NCBI GenBank assembly: GCA_905221605.1
Contig: CAJNDS010000857.1
Span: 713,817 to 773,816, forward strand
Source of the DNA: Symbiodinium natans
Taxonomy: Eukaryota > Sar > Dinophyceae > Suessiales > Symbiodiniaceae
Direction of reading: 5' to 3'
Length of the DNA stretch: 60,000 nucleotides
The notes below the pieces were generated by a model, which saw only the letters and a list, made by a program, of their open reading frames with translations, made no database searches and was not told the origin of the DNA. Shown piece by piece: positions 27,972 to 37,922 of the stretch. The position numbers were made by a program, and so were the translations under genes. Each line of letters begins with the position of its first letter. Position 1 is the stretch's first letter.

Positions 27972-29933
27972 ATGGAGTCGTATGCCTGTCAACCGTACGC
28001 GATCCGGGTTGGAGCGCAAGTGCTCCAAGTCCACGTTGCCAGGAGAGGGCAACTCACTGCACTTGCCACTTTAGGGACCAGTGATATCGCAATGACCAGG
28101 CAGATGCAAGCCGGCGTCATCCTGCCTCACGAACTCGATGCTGCCGGTTGGTGCCGATACTTTCCGCCGGAAATACAACCCTTGTTGTGTCTGGACCATT
28201 CTGCCTTTTTGAGAAACAGCAACGCCGTCTGCTTCGCCCGGCAACCCACGGTTCGCTGTTTTCTCCTGCATGCATGGAGGCCAGGCATCGGCATCATGCA
28301 GCATAGCAGTGCCCTCATGGGGCGAGCGGTGTCCACGCACAGTGCTTTGCCTGGTGACGCGATAGACCTTCCCCCTTGGGCGAGTGTTGTCACCGAACAA
28401 GGAGCGGGTAGGGAGACAGCCCTGTCTCCCGGGCCCTGGCAAACTCCATCACCTAATCCACCTAGGGTCTGCTGGCCGGATAATAGTCCTCGCCCTCCCA
28501 TACCGCCGATTCCTCCACGTGTTGGAGAATACCCAGTGGGTGAGGTCAGTAGGATCGAGCCGCGAATTCCACATGGGAGGCCACCTCCCGCGCCAGTTGC
28601 AGCCGACCTGCCACCTTGGCAGGTCCCTAGCCACCCAGGTCCACAGGTCCTTGCGGCGACCGCAATGCAGGCTATATGCCAGCTTCGCACTCTCAGTGCT
28701 GACCATGCGCCGGGGCCTCAGGAGCCTGAGGATCTCGCGCAGGCACTAGAAAGTAATCAGAATTTCCCTGAGCCCACCCCTAGCGGCGTACTGCCATTGA
28801 AACTGGCCTCGGGAGCCATTTCCGGCGAACCGCCTGAGCCGCAAGGTCTCCACCCAGAGATTGACTACAATGCATTACTCGGCTGCCTACTTCCACAGCT
28901 CCGGGCTGCTGAGTCCGCAGGAGCCCATGTCCTGCTCTTGGTCACGGATAGTCGCTGCTTCTTGTCTATTCCGCACTTCCCCTACTTTGTCCGGCATTTG
29001 GTAGCACGCATGCAGTGGGAAGGCCCGTTTAAGGAGAGGTGGTTTCCCATCTTGGTTAACACCAAGGAAGCGGGGCTAGCTTCGGTGCACTTTACGTGGG
29101 CGGGGCCTGAAATTCTGGCAGTCCTCAGAGTCCTTGCGCCAGGGGTGGTCTTGATGTTGCTTGACCATGACACCTTGTTCACTGCCAGGTGGGAAGCAGA
29201 AGAGCTGCGAAGGTTTGCAGTCCTCGATCTACTGCCCAATACCCTCTCGACGGAGTCACTGGGCAGCATGGAAGTCGAGCCCACTCCATTGCCTGGTATG
29301 CATGAGCAGGTGCCGTTGGACCAGATCCATTATCGGCAATGTCTACGCAACACCCCTCTTGCCGGAACCACTGCTCACAAGCACTCTGACTTTGTGTTTG
29401 CGTGGGCACTTTTAGGAAGATACATACATGAGGTTGCGTGGAAAACGGCCGACCTTACTGCTGGCCGGCCAGAGCCAGACATCCAGTTTGGCGCCTCCCC
29501 AGTCAGGCAGGTCAGAGGGGTCAGAACATGGGGACAAGGCCCATATGAACAGGGATTTCTTCCCTTGCTCATGGGTTACGGCGGCCCGCACTCCCGTTTG
29601 GCAATCCTACCTGGTCCTGACTTATTCATGGCGAACCGATACGCCGAGGTTATACCCCCTCCTTTTGTGCATAGCCCCAAGCCCTCTCGTGAAGGAGGAG
29701 GTGGCTCGGGCAAACCCTGCCTCGCTACTAAACAGGAATCCAGAAGCCCGACATGTCACAAAGACACATATCCCAAATGTGGGGCCAGTGGAGCAGGCCG
29801 TGGTGATAGCGCCGAAGAAGCGTTTAAGGGACCCTATGCGATTCATGAGGAAGGTCCGAAACGTCACAAGGCTCCAAGTGTTGGGCGCGCCAGTCAGCGG
29901 GAAGTCTTTCGCGGTTTGGCAGGCTTCAAGTAG
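27972..29933 (+). CDS. Hypothetical protein, about 650 aa, with DHD motif
   Basis: ATG at 27972 (MESYACQPYAIRV); the frame is open slightly earlier. There is an N-terminal globular part of about 130 residues, then a Pro-rich linker (PPRVCWPDNSPRPPIPPIPP) to about 240. A second globular part holds HVLLLVTDSRCFLSIPHF, VVLMLLDHDTLFTARWEAEE and FVFAWALLGRYI. LLDHDTLF recalls the metal-binding DxD of glycosyltransferases, but the evidence is thin. The last 100 codons overlap the opposing helicase frame (29622-29933), so one of the two tails is probably not native. Function unknown. Confidence 0.5.
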   Translation: MESYACQPYAIRVGAQVLQVHVARRGQLTALATLGTSDIAMTRQMQAGVILPHELDAAGWCRYFPPEIQPLLCLDHSAFLRNSNAVCFARQPTVRCFLLHAWRPGIGIMQHSSALMGRAVSTHSALPGDAIDLPPWASVVTEQGAGRETALSPGPWQTPSPNPPRVCWPDNSPRPPIPPIPPRVGEYPVGEVSRIEPRIPHGRPPPAPVAADLPPWQVPSHPGPQVLAATAMQAICQLRTLSADHAPGPQEPEDLAQALESNQNFPEPTPSGVLPLKLASGAISGEPPEPQGLHPEIDYNALLGCLLPQLRAAESAGAHVLLLVTDSRCFLSIPHFPYFVRHLVARMQWEGPFKERWFPILVNTKEAGLASVHFTWAGPEILAVLRVLAPGVVLMLLDHDTLFTARWEAEELRRFAVLDLLPNTLSTESLGSMEVEPTPLPGMHEQVPLDQIHYRQCLRNTPLAGTTAHKHSDFVFAWALLGRYIHEVAWKTADLTAGRPEPDIQFGASPVRQVRGVRTWGQGPYEQGFLPLLMGYGGPHSRLAILPGPDLFMANRYAEVIPPPFVHSPKPSREGGGGSGKPCLATKQESRSPTCHKDTYPKCGASGAGRGDSAEEAFKGPYAIHEEGPKRHKAPSVGRASQREVFRGLAGFK

Positions 29934-32594
29934 GCTCATATCGTCATCGCCCAGCGGGTCTGCGGGGAGACTCAACTGCAGCATAAACTTCATTTGGGTA
30001 ACAATCCTGGCATACTGAGAGACCATCCCGATAGGGGAGTCAGGATAGACCTGGTGCCCAAAAGTGAGCACAATGTCCGCCAGGACCATGCTGAGGTCGT
30101 AGCTTCTGCCTATTTTGGTTTGGGTCTCATCCTGATCTTGCACCCGTACCCATCGACACGTTTCCATCCACCTGCCTGCAAGGCTACGCAGTGGCCGCCC
30201 GAGCAGGTGCTGCATCGTGGGACCTGGTGGCATACGTAGCCGAGGGACCCTGCCTATCAGCTCGAAGCGGCACGCCTCCGAGTACCGACATGCGTATAGA
30301 ATGGCAGCAATCTCAGGAGGGAGGCGCATGGATGAACAGAGCGAGAGGTTGACAGCCGGTCCGACAATGGCCTTCAGCCCGGCGGCCTGCATGACTGTCT
30401 CGGCTTGCTTCGGTTTAACGATGCTTAGACAGAGAATCGATTCCAGCATCGAGACCGCTGAGAACAACACCTCAGACGCTCCAGAGGAACGGTGGGGCTT
30501 GCCCCAAGAGGGCATCTCGCCTTGTCCCTTTTTCCACGGGCCGGAACTTTGGGCCGTTTGCCGCAAAAGGGCCGCAGGCAAGGTGGCTGGCGTGTGGAGG
30601 TCGGCAGGGACCGCATTGAGACCACAAATCTTTTGCTCCAACAACTCCGTGACGAAGTGGTAATTGGGTCGCGATCCTCCAGCGGGCTGTCTGTGGTCGC
30701 CAATCATGACATCAAGTGCATGCTTGATGTGCGCCAGAATGGTGTTGGAACCAGGCGTGCCCAATTGCTGGGCTTCATCTCGGAGGAGCAACTCAACATC
30801 CTTTAGACGGTTAATGAGCTGCGAGTAGGGAAAGCTAAGCCTTGCCACAATCGTACCATGTGTCGTGGCTACAAGTAGCCCCCGGTACAAATCGTGCACA
30901 TCAAAAGGGAGCTTATGTGTGTCCTTCTCCTTGTTACCCGGTATGCGAACGATGCGGCTGCGAACAAATTCATTGCTAGCAGTCGTGAGCCTATCAACCG
31001 CTTCGACATAGGCCCGAACCGATTCATTGCCATGAGCGGTGTACAGGGTGAGCCGGCTCGTCAGGCACGCAAGGAGTACTCCTAGAAACGCGCAGGATCG
31101 TGTCTTCCCGCTGCCGGGCGCACCCGTTATGAATACAGAAGTACGATTAGCGGCCAGGCCGTACGAGCACGCTCCCAGCAGCGCTGCCAGGTGTCCGTCC
31201 GCCCCCCAAAAGGTATCACAGAGGCACGTAAGGAAGGCGGGACCAACCGCGAGCGCAAAGATGCTGGCTCGAGTCCTCGGATCGTGCTCGTTGCTCAACG
31301 AGTCATGGGACAGGCGTAGACACTCCGCATGCCACAGCGCAGGAGTCCGGGCGTCCTCTTGGCCGGGCAGCGGAGAGTCAGGCAGCGTAGCTAACACGCC
31401 ACTCAGCAGCGTCGGCGTCCATTCTTTGCGATAGGATTGTTCCTCCGCAAGCCAAAGGTTGAGGAAGCTTTGCAAGGGGTTGGAAGCCCCCGGACCCGCA
31501 GTAAGCGATGCCTGCGCAGCTTGCGTTTCGTGCTTGCCTCTGAAGACTTGGCAGACCTCCGGGTGAATGAGCTGTGCCCATGTGTCGTGCCAGTTCCCTC
31601 TCACCACTAGCCCGATAAGGAGGACAAGCACTAAATCTGTGAGAAAGCCCGGCAACCACTGTGGCTGCCGGATGGCATCAAGAGGCGAGTCTTCTAGCGG
31701 AACGCCCAATGCAACATGCTGCCTTTCCCTCAGAGCATCCCAAAGCGGGGTAGAGGCTCCTCCGGGCAGCACCTCAAGCTGGCTGACTCTCGGCAGTGAG
31801 GGTCGTTGCGCGAATTGGTTGTGCTGTTCATCAGTCAAGAGCAGGGCAATGGTTATATTGACTGGCTGCATGGCCTTACTTTCTCCAGGGCCGGTGAAAA
31901 GCTTCTTCGGGGCAAGGAGCTCTATAAACATGCCTGGGTAGGCCACATCCCCCTTGTCTTCTCTCAAGGTAACCAGCAAAGCAGTGCCCTTGGCCGGCAC
32001 TTTACCAGCGACAGCAAACCACTTTGTAGCCCAGTCCGCCAACTCCGGTGTAAGGAGCATGACCGATGCCCTTGGGTAAACTCGATGGAGAAGGCAGATT
32101 GGCCATGTATGCGTGCCGGGCTTTATCGCCACAGGGGTGGCGGCCCGCTTGACCGCAGCTTGCTCTGGGTAGTGATACTGTTCCGAGGGCTCCTCCTCGA
32201 TTTCTGCTTCCGAGGCCATGGCTAAAAACTGATAACCCAGCATGTCAACCAGGCGCTCTAACGACAGGTGGGGGAGCCACATACCCAAAACCAGTTTCAT
32301 CGTGGGACCAAGTTCATGATACGGGGGCGGCAAATCAGCCAGATGCGGCTTGGCATCCGTCAGGAGGACTTGGGTACAGTCAGCACGGAGACTTGCAATG
32401 CTCCGGTTCTCAGCGGAAGGTATCCGGAGAAAAGCCTCCATATCGGGGCGTCTGATTTGCCGTCCCAGCACGGAGTTGATGAAAGTTTTAGACTTATCCG
32501 AAAGCTGGACAGAGCCACACGCAACCCCCATCAAACCTGCTCGCACTGTGCGATCCATCCGGGGGTCGGCCAAGCCGCAAATCTTTTTAGTCAA
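29622..32594 (-). CDS. SF1 (UPF1-like) helicase, about 990 aa
   Basis: NTP-driven nucleic-acid helicase. The frame begins with a TTG overlapping the previous stop (TTGA); the first ATG is 13 codons in. After about 480 residues of unassigned sequence come Walker A ITGAPGSGKTRS (near 490), motif II LLLRDEAQQLG (near 606; DEAQ is typical of UPF1-like SF1 enzymes), motif III VMIGDHRQPAGGSR, and SSMRLPPEIAAIL followed by MVSQYARIVTQ. The usual C-terminal motifs V and VI are not clear, and the last 100 codons overlap the opposite-strand gene, so the end may be truncated. It follows two other ORFs on the minus strand with overlap or a few bases between them. Confidence 0.75.
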   Translation of the reverse strand: MTKKICGLADPRMDRTVRAGLMGVACGSVQLSDKSKTFINSVLGRQIRRPDMEAFLRIPSAENRSIASLRADCTQVLLTDAKPHLADLPPPYHELGPTMKLVLGMWLPHLSLERLVDMLGYQFLAMASEAEIEEEPSEQYHYPEQAAVKRAATPVAIKPGTHTWPICLLHRVYPRASVMLLTPELADWATKWFAVAGKVPAKGTALLVTLREDKGDVAYPGMFIELLAPKKLFTGPGESKAMQPVNITIALLLTDEQHNQFAQRPSLPRVSQLEVLPGGASTPLWDALRERQHVALGVPLEDSPLDAIRQPQWLPGFLTDLVLVLLIGLVVRGNWHDTWAQLIHPEVCQVFRGKHETQAAQASLTAGPGASNPLQSFLNLWLAEEQSYRKEWTPTLLSGVLATLPDSPLPGQEDARTPALWHAECLRLSHDSLSNEHDPRTRASIFALAVGPAFLTCLCDTFWGADGHLAALLGACSYGLAANRTSVFITGAPGSGKTRSCAFLGVLLACLTSRLTLYTAHGNESVRAYVEAVDRLTTASNEFVRSRIVRIPGNKEKDTHKLPFDVHDLYRGLLVATTHGTIVARLSFPYSQLINRLKDVELLLRDEAQQLGTPGSNTILAHIKHALDVMIGDHRQPAGGSRPNYHFVTELLEQKICGLNAVPADLHTPATLPAALLRQTAQSSGPWKKGQGEMPSWGKPHRSSGASEVLFSAVSMLESILCLSIVKPKQAETVMQAAGLKAIVGPAVNLSLCSSMRLPPEIAAILYACRYSEACRFELIGRVPRLRMPPGPTMQHLLGRPLRSLAGRWMETCRWVRVQDQDETQTKIGRSYDLSMVLADIVLTFGHQVYPDSPIGMVSQYARIVTQMKFMLQLSLPADPLGDDDMSLLEACQTAKDFPLTGAPNTWSLVTFRTFLMNRIGSLKRFFGAITTACSTGPTFGICVFVTCRASGFLFSSEAGFARATSSFTRGLGAMHKRRGYNLGVSVRHE

Positions 32595-33253
32595 TTCCTT
32601 ATATGCACATAATCCCCCGGCGTGAGCTGGAATAGCTCTTCACTGTAGACAAAGTGACCATAAGAGTGTCCACCACTGCCAAGTGACTCAGGTCCAGTGA
32701 AGTAGTAGAGACGCGCTCCCGCGCCAATCGCTTGCGTCCTTGCTGCCTGGCTGGGCCGGAAGATACAAAGCTGGTCGCTCTCATGATGGACAAGACTAAC
32801 AGCGTGCCGCAATTCCGAACCCAGGATGTATTGCAGCATGGCCCGTGGCATGGCAACGCCGCCCAAACGTGCCTTGATGTGGACAAAATCGCCCTTGCAG
32901 TCAGGAAGCTTTTGGCGCTCATGCCAAGCGATAGCCACAGCAGCGCCCGTATACGACCCAGCAGAGAAACCCGTAACGCACAGTTTGCACTCGCCAGCTC
33001 TACCCGCGGCGAGGCCCACATGCAGAGCGGTCAGCGCAGCAGTATGTGGCATGTGCAAGTGAGCCAGGGCAGGGCACATTGTCAGGGAGGCTTCTACCGA
33101 GCTGATTAGCACGAACCGCCGCTGGCAGACAGCATCCATCGACCTGAGGGTACAGAGCACGTGCCCATAGCTGGGCGGCTTGGGGCAGGAGCAACAATGC
33201 ATGTGCGGCATTACCGCTGGTCGAAAGCAACAACGGGCGTTGTGTGTCCTCAT
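32591..33253 (-). CDS. Alpha/beta-hydrolase-like (lipase-type GxSxG), 220 aa
   Basis: ATG at 33251-33253; the frame is also open further upstream. The nucleophile elbow is VTGFSAGSYTGAAVA (GFSAG). Later come HHESDQLCIF as a candidate Asp and GGHSYGHFVY as a candidate His, giving an ordered Ser-Asp-His triad of the fold. It has no signal peptide. It starts 7 bp after the stop of the preceding ORF, and its TGA overlaps the TTG of the helicase frame, so the three look like one transcription unit or one polyprotein broken by frame changes. Confidence 0.55.
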   Translation of the reverse strand: MRTHNARCCFRPAVMPHMHCCSCPKPPSYGHVLCTLRSMDAVCQRRFVLISSVEASLTMCPALAHLHMPHTAALTALHVGLAAGRAGECKLCVTGFSAGSYTGAAVAIAWHERQKLPDCKGDFVHIKARLGGVAMPRAMLQYILGSELRHAVSLVHHESDQLCIFRPSQAARTQAIGAGARLYYFTGPESLGSGGHSYGHFVYSEELFQLTPGDYVHIRN

Positions 33254-33260
33254 ATCGGAC

Positions 33261-33860
33261 CTAGTTGCCCTGGTTGTCCCGGACTGTTTCCATTTCTAAG
33301 CCAGTGAGTGCATAGGAATTGGCTGTGTGAATGATGCTACCCGACACAGTGGGGGGCGTATTCTCGGCCTTCCCATTCATCCCGCTAATGAAGAGCGACC
33401 GACATTCCCCTGCGGGGGTTAGGTGAGGCTTTGGAGGCGGGTACTGGTAGGCAGGAAAGGCAAAGGCTGCCAGGGCTTGTTGCACACGCATGGCTAGTCC
33501 ATCATCCCAGTATTGACTGAGGCCCAACGGCGTGACCTTTATGTCTGCAGCGAAGAGAGGCCACGGCAAATCCGCCTGGGCCAGCCAAGCATGCGCAGCG
33601 GCAGCAAGAAGAGCAAGCGGCCCAGTTGGGGTATTGGGTCGACTGCGCCATTTCGGGGTGGCCCTGCAGGAAGATAGGGCATCTTTCTTCCAAAACATGA
33701 GGACCCCAGGGAAGAGCTGGAGCCGCACTGGTCCACTGCCCTTTTTCCCAACAGAGGCCCACAGAGGTTGCCCCAGACCGACTCTGGTAGAGTAGGCAGC
33801 CGTACCACACTCCCCCACTGCGGCAAGATGTTTTTGCCTTTGGCAGGTGCATGCTTCCAA
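33261..33860 (-). CDS. Hypothetical protein upstream of hydrolase and helicase, 199 aa
   Basis: ATG at 33858-33860, ending in TAG at 33261. No family recognised. It contains PLWASVGKKGSGPVRLQLFP, LPWPLFAADIKVTPLGL and SLFISGMNG, coding-like rather than random. Its 5' end overlaps by 33 bp the divergent + strand gene starting at 33828, so the two share a head-to-head promoter region. It may be the N-terminal part of the following hydrolase if a frameshift separates them. Confidence 0.45.
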   Translation of the reverse strand: MEACTCQRQKHLAAVGECGTAAYSTRVGLGQPLWASVGKKGSGPVRLQLFPGVLMFWKKDALSSCRATPKWRSRPNTPTGPLALLAAAAHAWLAQADLPWPLFAADIKVTPLGLSQYWDDGLAMRVQQALAAFAFPAYQYPPPKPHLTPAGECRSLFISGMNGKAENTPPTVSGSIIHTANSYALTGLEMETVRDNQGN

Positions 33861-35963
33861 ATGGCGGCCTGCGCAACCGGGGGCCTAATTGATTGCGCTG
33901 ACTATGTGCGCACACAAGCCAGCTTGTGGAGCATGGATGGCCCTGGCATTGCAACGGCATTACACAAGCAAGCCTTCCGAGAGCGGACAGTAGCCAGCAT
34001 CGTGCTGCCTGCGGAACGCAAAGTTGGGCTGGACCTCTTTGAAACACCACCCCTGCATCAAGCGTGGGCTTTGAAGGCCACCTGGGGAGATAAGCGGGAG
34101 GTTTTTTACCGCACACTTCAGCAAGAAGGATGGGGGAGTCCCTCTTTCACCTCCAACTCCTACTCGGGCACCATTGTTAGTCTGCAAACGCGCGGCTTCG
34201 TCCTGGAGCCCCTGCCCAATGCTGTGTATTGTGTCCCCTTCCAGCCGGTGAGGGAAGGAGATGGGGTTGCCCAGTACCTCACCTGCTTGCTAGGGGACAC
34301 CAGCATTAGGATGCCGCCCGGGGATCTGCTCAACGCGCTGACCCGGCTTACGAACACAAAGCCGGCATACTGCGAGCCCCCCGTGGTCTTCACCTCCTAC
34401 CTGTTCGTACGGGTAAGGCTGCCTCCGAAACTGCGATTGATGTGGACTCCCCGGGAAACAGCCCTGTGCCCGCGGGTAGTGACAGTCCCGACGTGGTGGT
34501 TGCAACTGCAGTCGAGGTTCATACGCCGCAGCAGTCGCCAGCCCAAGGCGAGGCTACCACCAACGCGCGGTACACCATGGCTTAAGCCTCGGGCCGCGGG
34601 GGGCTCCATTGCGGCAGCTATCAGCCCGCCTCCGCCAGCTAAACGGGACGTTTCCCGAACCCCTTGCGGCACCCCAACGCGGGAGAGAGGACCACTGACG
34701 AAGGAGCCTGCAACGAAAGAGCCTGCGGTTGTGCCGGCCGCGAGTCCTATTGCTCTGGATGCTGGTGTGACGACTCCCTCTAGTGAAGTTGATCACAGGA
34801 TCGGAGGGGGTAGCGCCGCCTCGTGTCCACCCCGAAGTGGCGGCAACATTAGGGACCCGCCGCCTGGCGTACGACGTCCACCCAGCCCCCGGACACGGCC
34901 CACGCACACAGCATCTCCGGATGGGATTAGGACGGTTGAGGCGTCACAGCCCCCTTGCGCTAAGTCTCCCACGGACTCACTTGGCCTGACGGAACCTAAA
35001 TCGTATCACCCTATGCCTCCCCATGGCCTGACGCCCATCCCCGCCAGGCCTGTGCCCGCTGTCCAAGCTCGCAAGGAAAGTCGGCCTCTCGCTTTGGACA
35101 AAGACGGCTCTCAGCAGCTGGAACCACCAAAAGCCAAGCCTCGAGGGCCTAGCGAGCCCAGCGGCACCCGCGATCCCAGCGCCCCAGCCTGCGCACCCAT
35201 CATGCAGAGCAACACAGTCTCGGTCTGTGATCTCATGTGGCGCGCACTTGCAGCGGCACATCACTTTGGTAAGAATGTCAAACCTCGGCCCTACATGAAC
35301 CTGCGTGACTCGCAACACCTCACAACACACTGCCAGCAGCTTCGGGCATATAGTGCCTATGAGGTGTTTTTGAACGGCATACCGAACCAGCTGCAAGACT
35401 CGGATATGCTGATCGGAATCGCTGACACGCTACTGCATCTGCCTGAAACGTTTCCGGCAGCGTATTTGAAGGTTTATGACCCTATCATCACGCAGTGCCT
35501 TAGATTGTCGGGGGCATTGCAGCATTTCGACCTTGCTGAAATGTTGGACTGCCCGGTCCCGCAGCTGGACAAAGCAAGGCTTTCGGAGTCCCTGGTGGGG
35601 TATGGCTTTCTTACCACAGCGCAGTACATCGCGGATCTTTTCTCTGCGGTGTCGGACCTGCCGAGTGTCATCAATGCCAGTTTTCCTGCAATGTTCAGCT
35701 ACGCTGACCCAGATTATTGGCTGGGTGCACTTCTGCTCGCATTCGAGTCCCACCAAAAAGGTCCCCTGGAGCGTACGGCAGGGCTGCCCATTGTTCTTGG
35801 TTTTCCTGAATCTGACAATAAAATTACTGACCTGCAAATCAATGTGCCGCCTGCAGCCATGGTGGCCTTCTTGGCTGGCCGCGCTTATCGGTGTCCTAAG
35901 TGCCCTACTACCAAATATGTGATGGACGCGCACAGTGGACTGCCACAAGTCACTGGCCGTTGA
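33828..35963 (+). CDS. Hypothetical Pro-rich protein, about 711 aa, truncated by an LTR
   Basis: ATG at 33828 (MFLPLAGACFQMAACATGG); the frame is open from 33768. It has an N-terminal globular part to about 235, a long basic Pro/Thr/Ser linker (about 240-450), then a C-terminal globular part with VCDLMWRALAAAHHFGKNVK and AYEVFLNGIPNQLQDSD. Near the end, YRCPKCPTTKYVM supplies a CxxC. The final codon and the TGA come from the repeat starting at 35958, so the native C terminus is missing. It is divergent from the minus-strand hydrolase/helicase genes. Function unknown. Confidence 0.5.
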   Translation: MFLPLAGACFQMAACATGGLIDCADYVRTQASLWSMDGPGIATALHKQAFRERTVASIVLPAERKVGLDLFETPPLHQAWALKATWGDKREVFYRTLQQEGWGSPSFTSNSYSGTIVSLQTRGFVLEPLPNAVYCVPFQPVREGDGVAQYLTCLLGDTSIRMPPGDLLNALTRLTNTKPAYCEPPVVFTSYLFVRVRLPPKLRLMWTPRETALCPRVVTVPTWWLQLQSRFIRRSSRQPKARLPPTRGTPWLKPRAAGGSIAAAISPPPPAKRDVSRTPCGTPTRERGPLTKEPATKEPAVVPAASPIALDAGVTTPSSEVDHRIGGGSAASCPPRSGGNIRDPPPGVRRPPSPRTRPTHTASPDGIRTVEASQPPCAKSPTDSLGLTEPKSYHPMPPHGLTPIPARPVPAVQARKESRPLALDKDGSQQLEPPKAKPRGPSEPSGTRDPSAPACAPIMQSNTVSVCDLMWRALAAAHHFGKNVKPRPYMNLRDSQHLTTHCQQLRAYSAYEVFLNGIPNQLQDSDMLIGIADTLLHLPETFPAAYLKVYDPIITQCLRLSGALQHFDLAEMLDCPVPQLDKARLSESLVGYGFLTTAQYIADLFSAVSDLPSVINASFPAMFSYADPDYWLGALLLAFESHQKGPLERTAGLPIVLGFPESDNKITDLQINVPPAAMVAFLAGRAYRCPKCPTTKYVMDAHSGLPQVTGR

Positions 35964-36183
35964 AACTCGTGGCACAGCTACGGGGCCTAAGGGACCTCAG
36001 GTCAAGACTACACTCAACCCTCACAGCACGAAGTGCGGACTCTTTTTCACTGCGCTGTTCACAGCTTCTCGAGCTCCGCTCGTCTTGAGCCAATGCGAGC
36101 ACGGCTCTCCAGCTTCAAACACTGTCTGCCAGACATGGGAAAACAAAGGTACTTCAGGTGAAAACACTCAGCCATGGAACTTC
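35958..36183 (-). repeat. LTR of the Copia family, second copy
   Basis: 226 bp, about 99 percent identical to 54784-55009 and in the same orientation. It may be the displaced 3' LTR of the Copia element or a solo LTR. No target duplication was found between its outer edge and the bases outside the 54784-55009 LTR, so the pairing is unproven. Confidence 0.75.
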
Positions 36184-36478
36184 TACTCCTAAACACTGTG
36201 GGTAGGTTCCTAGCACCTCTTAGGTGCTCTGCTGAGCTCTGTGCAGACCTAAACTGGCTTGAGTCACTTCTGGTCACCAAATACCAGGTCACAAACAGGA
36301 AACGAGTTCCGACAAACGAGTTTCGAGAAAACGAACAGAAAACGGTTCTTCCCACTCAAAACAAGGTCTCACCAAGCCAAAAGAAATCTGCACTGCCTGA
36401 CATGTCCTCGTGCCTATGCTTCACACTCATAGCAGACAACTCAAGTGCACATCACGTGTCAACTGGGAAACTAGGAGG
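36184..36478. other. Spacer between LTR and LINE fragment
   Basis: No gene. Minus-strand TTTAGGAGTA abuts the LTR and could be a poor polypurine tract. Nothing else is seen. Confidence 0.4.
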
Positions 36479-36752
36479 GTCACATATATCACTCGAAAGC
36501 GGCTGAGTCGCTAGCCAGATTAGGCTCTTCGGAACCGGAGTTCCGGTAGGTATTAACTATGCACGGAAAAGGGACTCTCGAGGTGTCCTTGGCCTGCTTG
36601 ACACGGCCGTACTATGTGCAGGGAGCACCGAGAGAAGAAAAAGGGCCTAACCAGTCCGCGAGAAGCTCGGCGGCCTACGGCTACTCACTGGTTTGGCACT
36701 GTACAAAGCCCTAGGCAAAATGTTCTGCAGGTTGAACTGCCTGGTCTGTACT
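36479..36752 (-). mobile_element. 5'-truncated LINE-B copy (3' end only)
   Basis: Matches the LINE-B 3' region 38969-39237, with shared phrases TCACATATATCACTCGAAAG, AGATTAGGCTCTTCGGAACC and TGGTTTGGCACTGTACAAAG. The match stops abruptly at 36752 on the 5' side, the usual signature of abortive LINE reverse transcription. It holds only the last codons and the 3' untranslated end. Confidence 0.8.
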
Positions 36753-37922
36753 GCCTACCCTATCAGCCCTGCCAGTACAGGGGAGAAACTCACCCACTTC
36801 CGGCTCACTCAGAAAAGGCAGAAGGTCTGGAACCGATACATGGGCAACGCCTGTACTAAACTGAACGCAAGTGGCTTGGCAAAGTCGCCAACCTCCGGCA
36901 CAGGCCTAGGCTTTCTCGCCCTTACTAACCTAGGCCCCAGGAACTCATGCCGCAGCAGCACTGAGCTCCTGTTAGCCCCGTTTGCTGACCTGGCTTTCTC
37001 GCACTTACTCACCAGGGAGGGGAACCAGCTTTCTCGCTCTTACTAACTGGTTCAACCTCAGCGGCTCCAAGGAGCCCATACCACTTGCACGCAGGGAGGG
37101 CTTGGTTGATTTGGGCAGCTCAGTTGGGCAGGCTTTCAGGCACCGAGCCACAGCCTTTAACCTCCACAATCTGGTGCCTCTGGCTGTCCGTCAGCCAAGC
37201 ATTGGTCCCTAACAACAACGCCTGCCGCTAGGCTTCCTCCAAGATGGGCTTGCACCACCCGGAGAGAAACAACAGCACCCTGCAGGAATCTCAAAGGAAA
37301 TCCTCGACAGGCCAAACACGGGTAACCCCAAACTGATGCAGGGAAATGCCCTAAACAATACTAGGATCCTCGTCCGTTCCTGCCACACCTCAGCGCCCTC
37401 CCTCCCCTCATCAACCAGTGAGGATCTTCAGGGTGCGGTTCTAACGTTATCCTTTCGTGCGCTGTGTTTGCGAGAACCCCGTGTTGGGCCTGTGGAAGAC
37501 CCACAAGCACCTGAGCCCGAAAACCCGGTCCAGCGGTCTGCTGCACAGACCGAGCAAAGGGGCCGAACCGGTGTCAGGCTGAACAAAAGCCGCATCGAGG
37601 CGGCCTGTCCTGCAGGGTGTCCATCGGAACAACTGCGAAAATATTCCGACGGATGGATCTGGGTACGTGCCGGGACTGAGCACTTCTGCTTGCATTCTTA
37701 CAACCTGCATCCTTATGCGATCATTAAATGATCCAATTCTATGCAAGATTCTCCGTGGTGCCCTATGGCACTCTCAGTTTGGGAACGGACTCACAGGACC
37801 GTCGCTGGTTGGACGGGGAGAAACTTCACCCGTGACAAATGGATTCCGGAGGGTGAGCATCTCACTCTTGATTCTGGCAGGGCATAGCTCCTGCAATTTG
37901 GATGGGTTGGGGCCGGATTAGG
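36753..37922. other. Stretch without a convincing gene
   Basis: Frames up to 131 codons on either strand have no motif and no start context I would trust. CTTACTAACC...AGGCCC and CTTACTAACTGG phrases recur near 36920-37050, suggesting a small local duplication. Confidence 0.4.

Noticed and set aside
27960-29933. Firm glycosyltransferase assignment for the DHD protein
   Set aside because: One DxD-like motif without the surrounding family signature is not enough; left as hypothetical.
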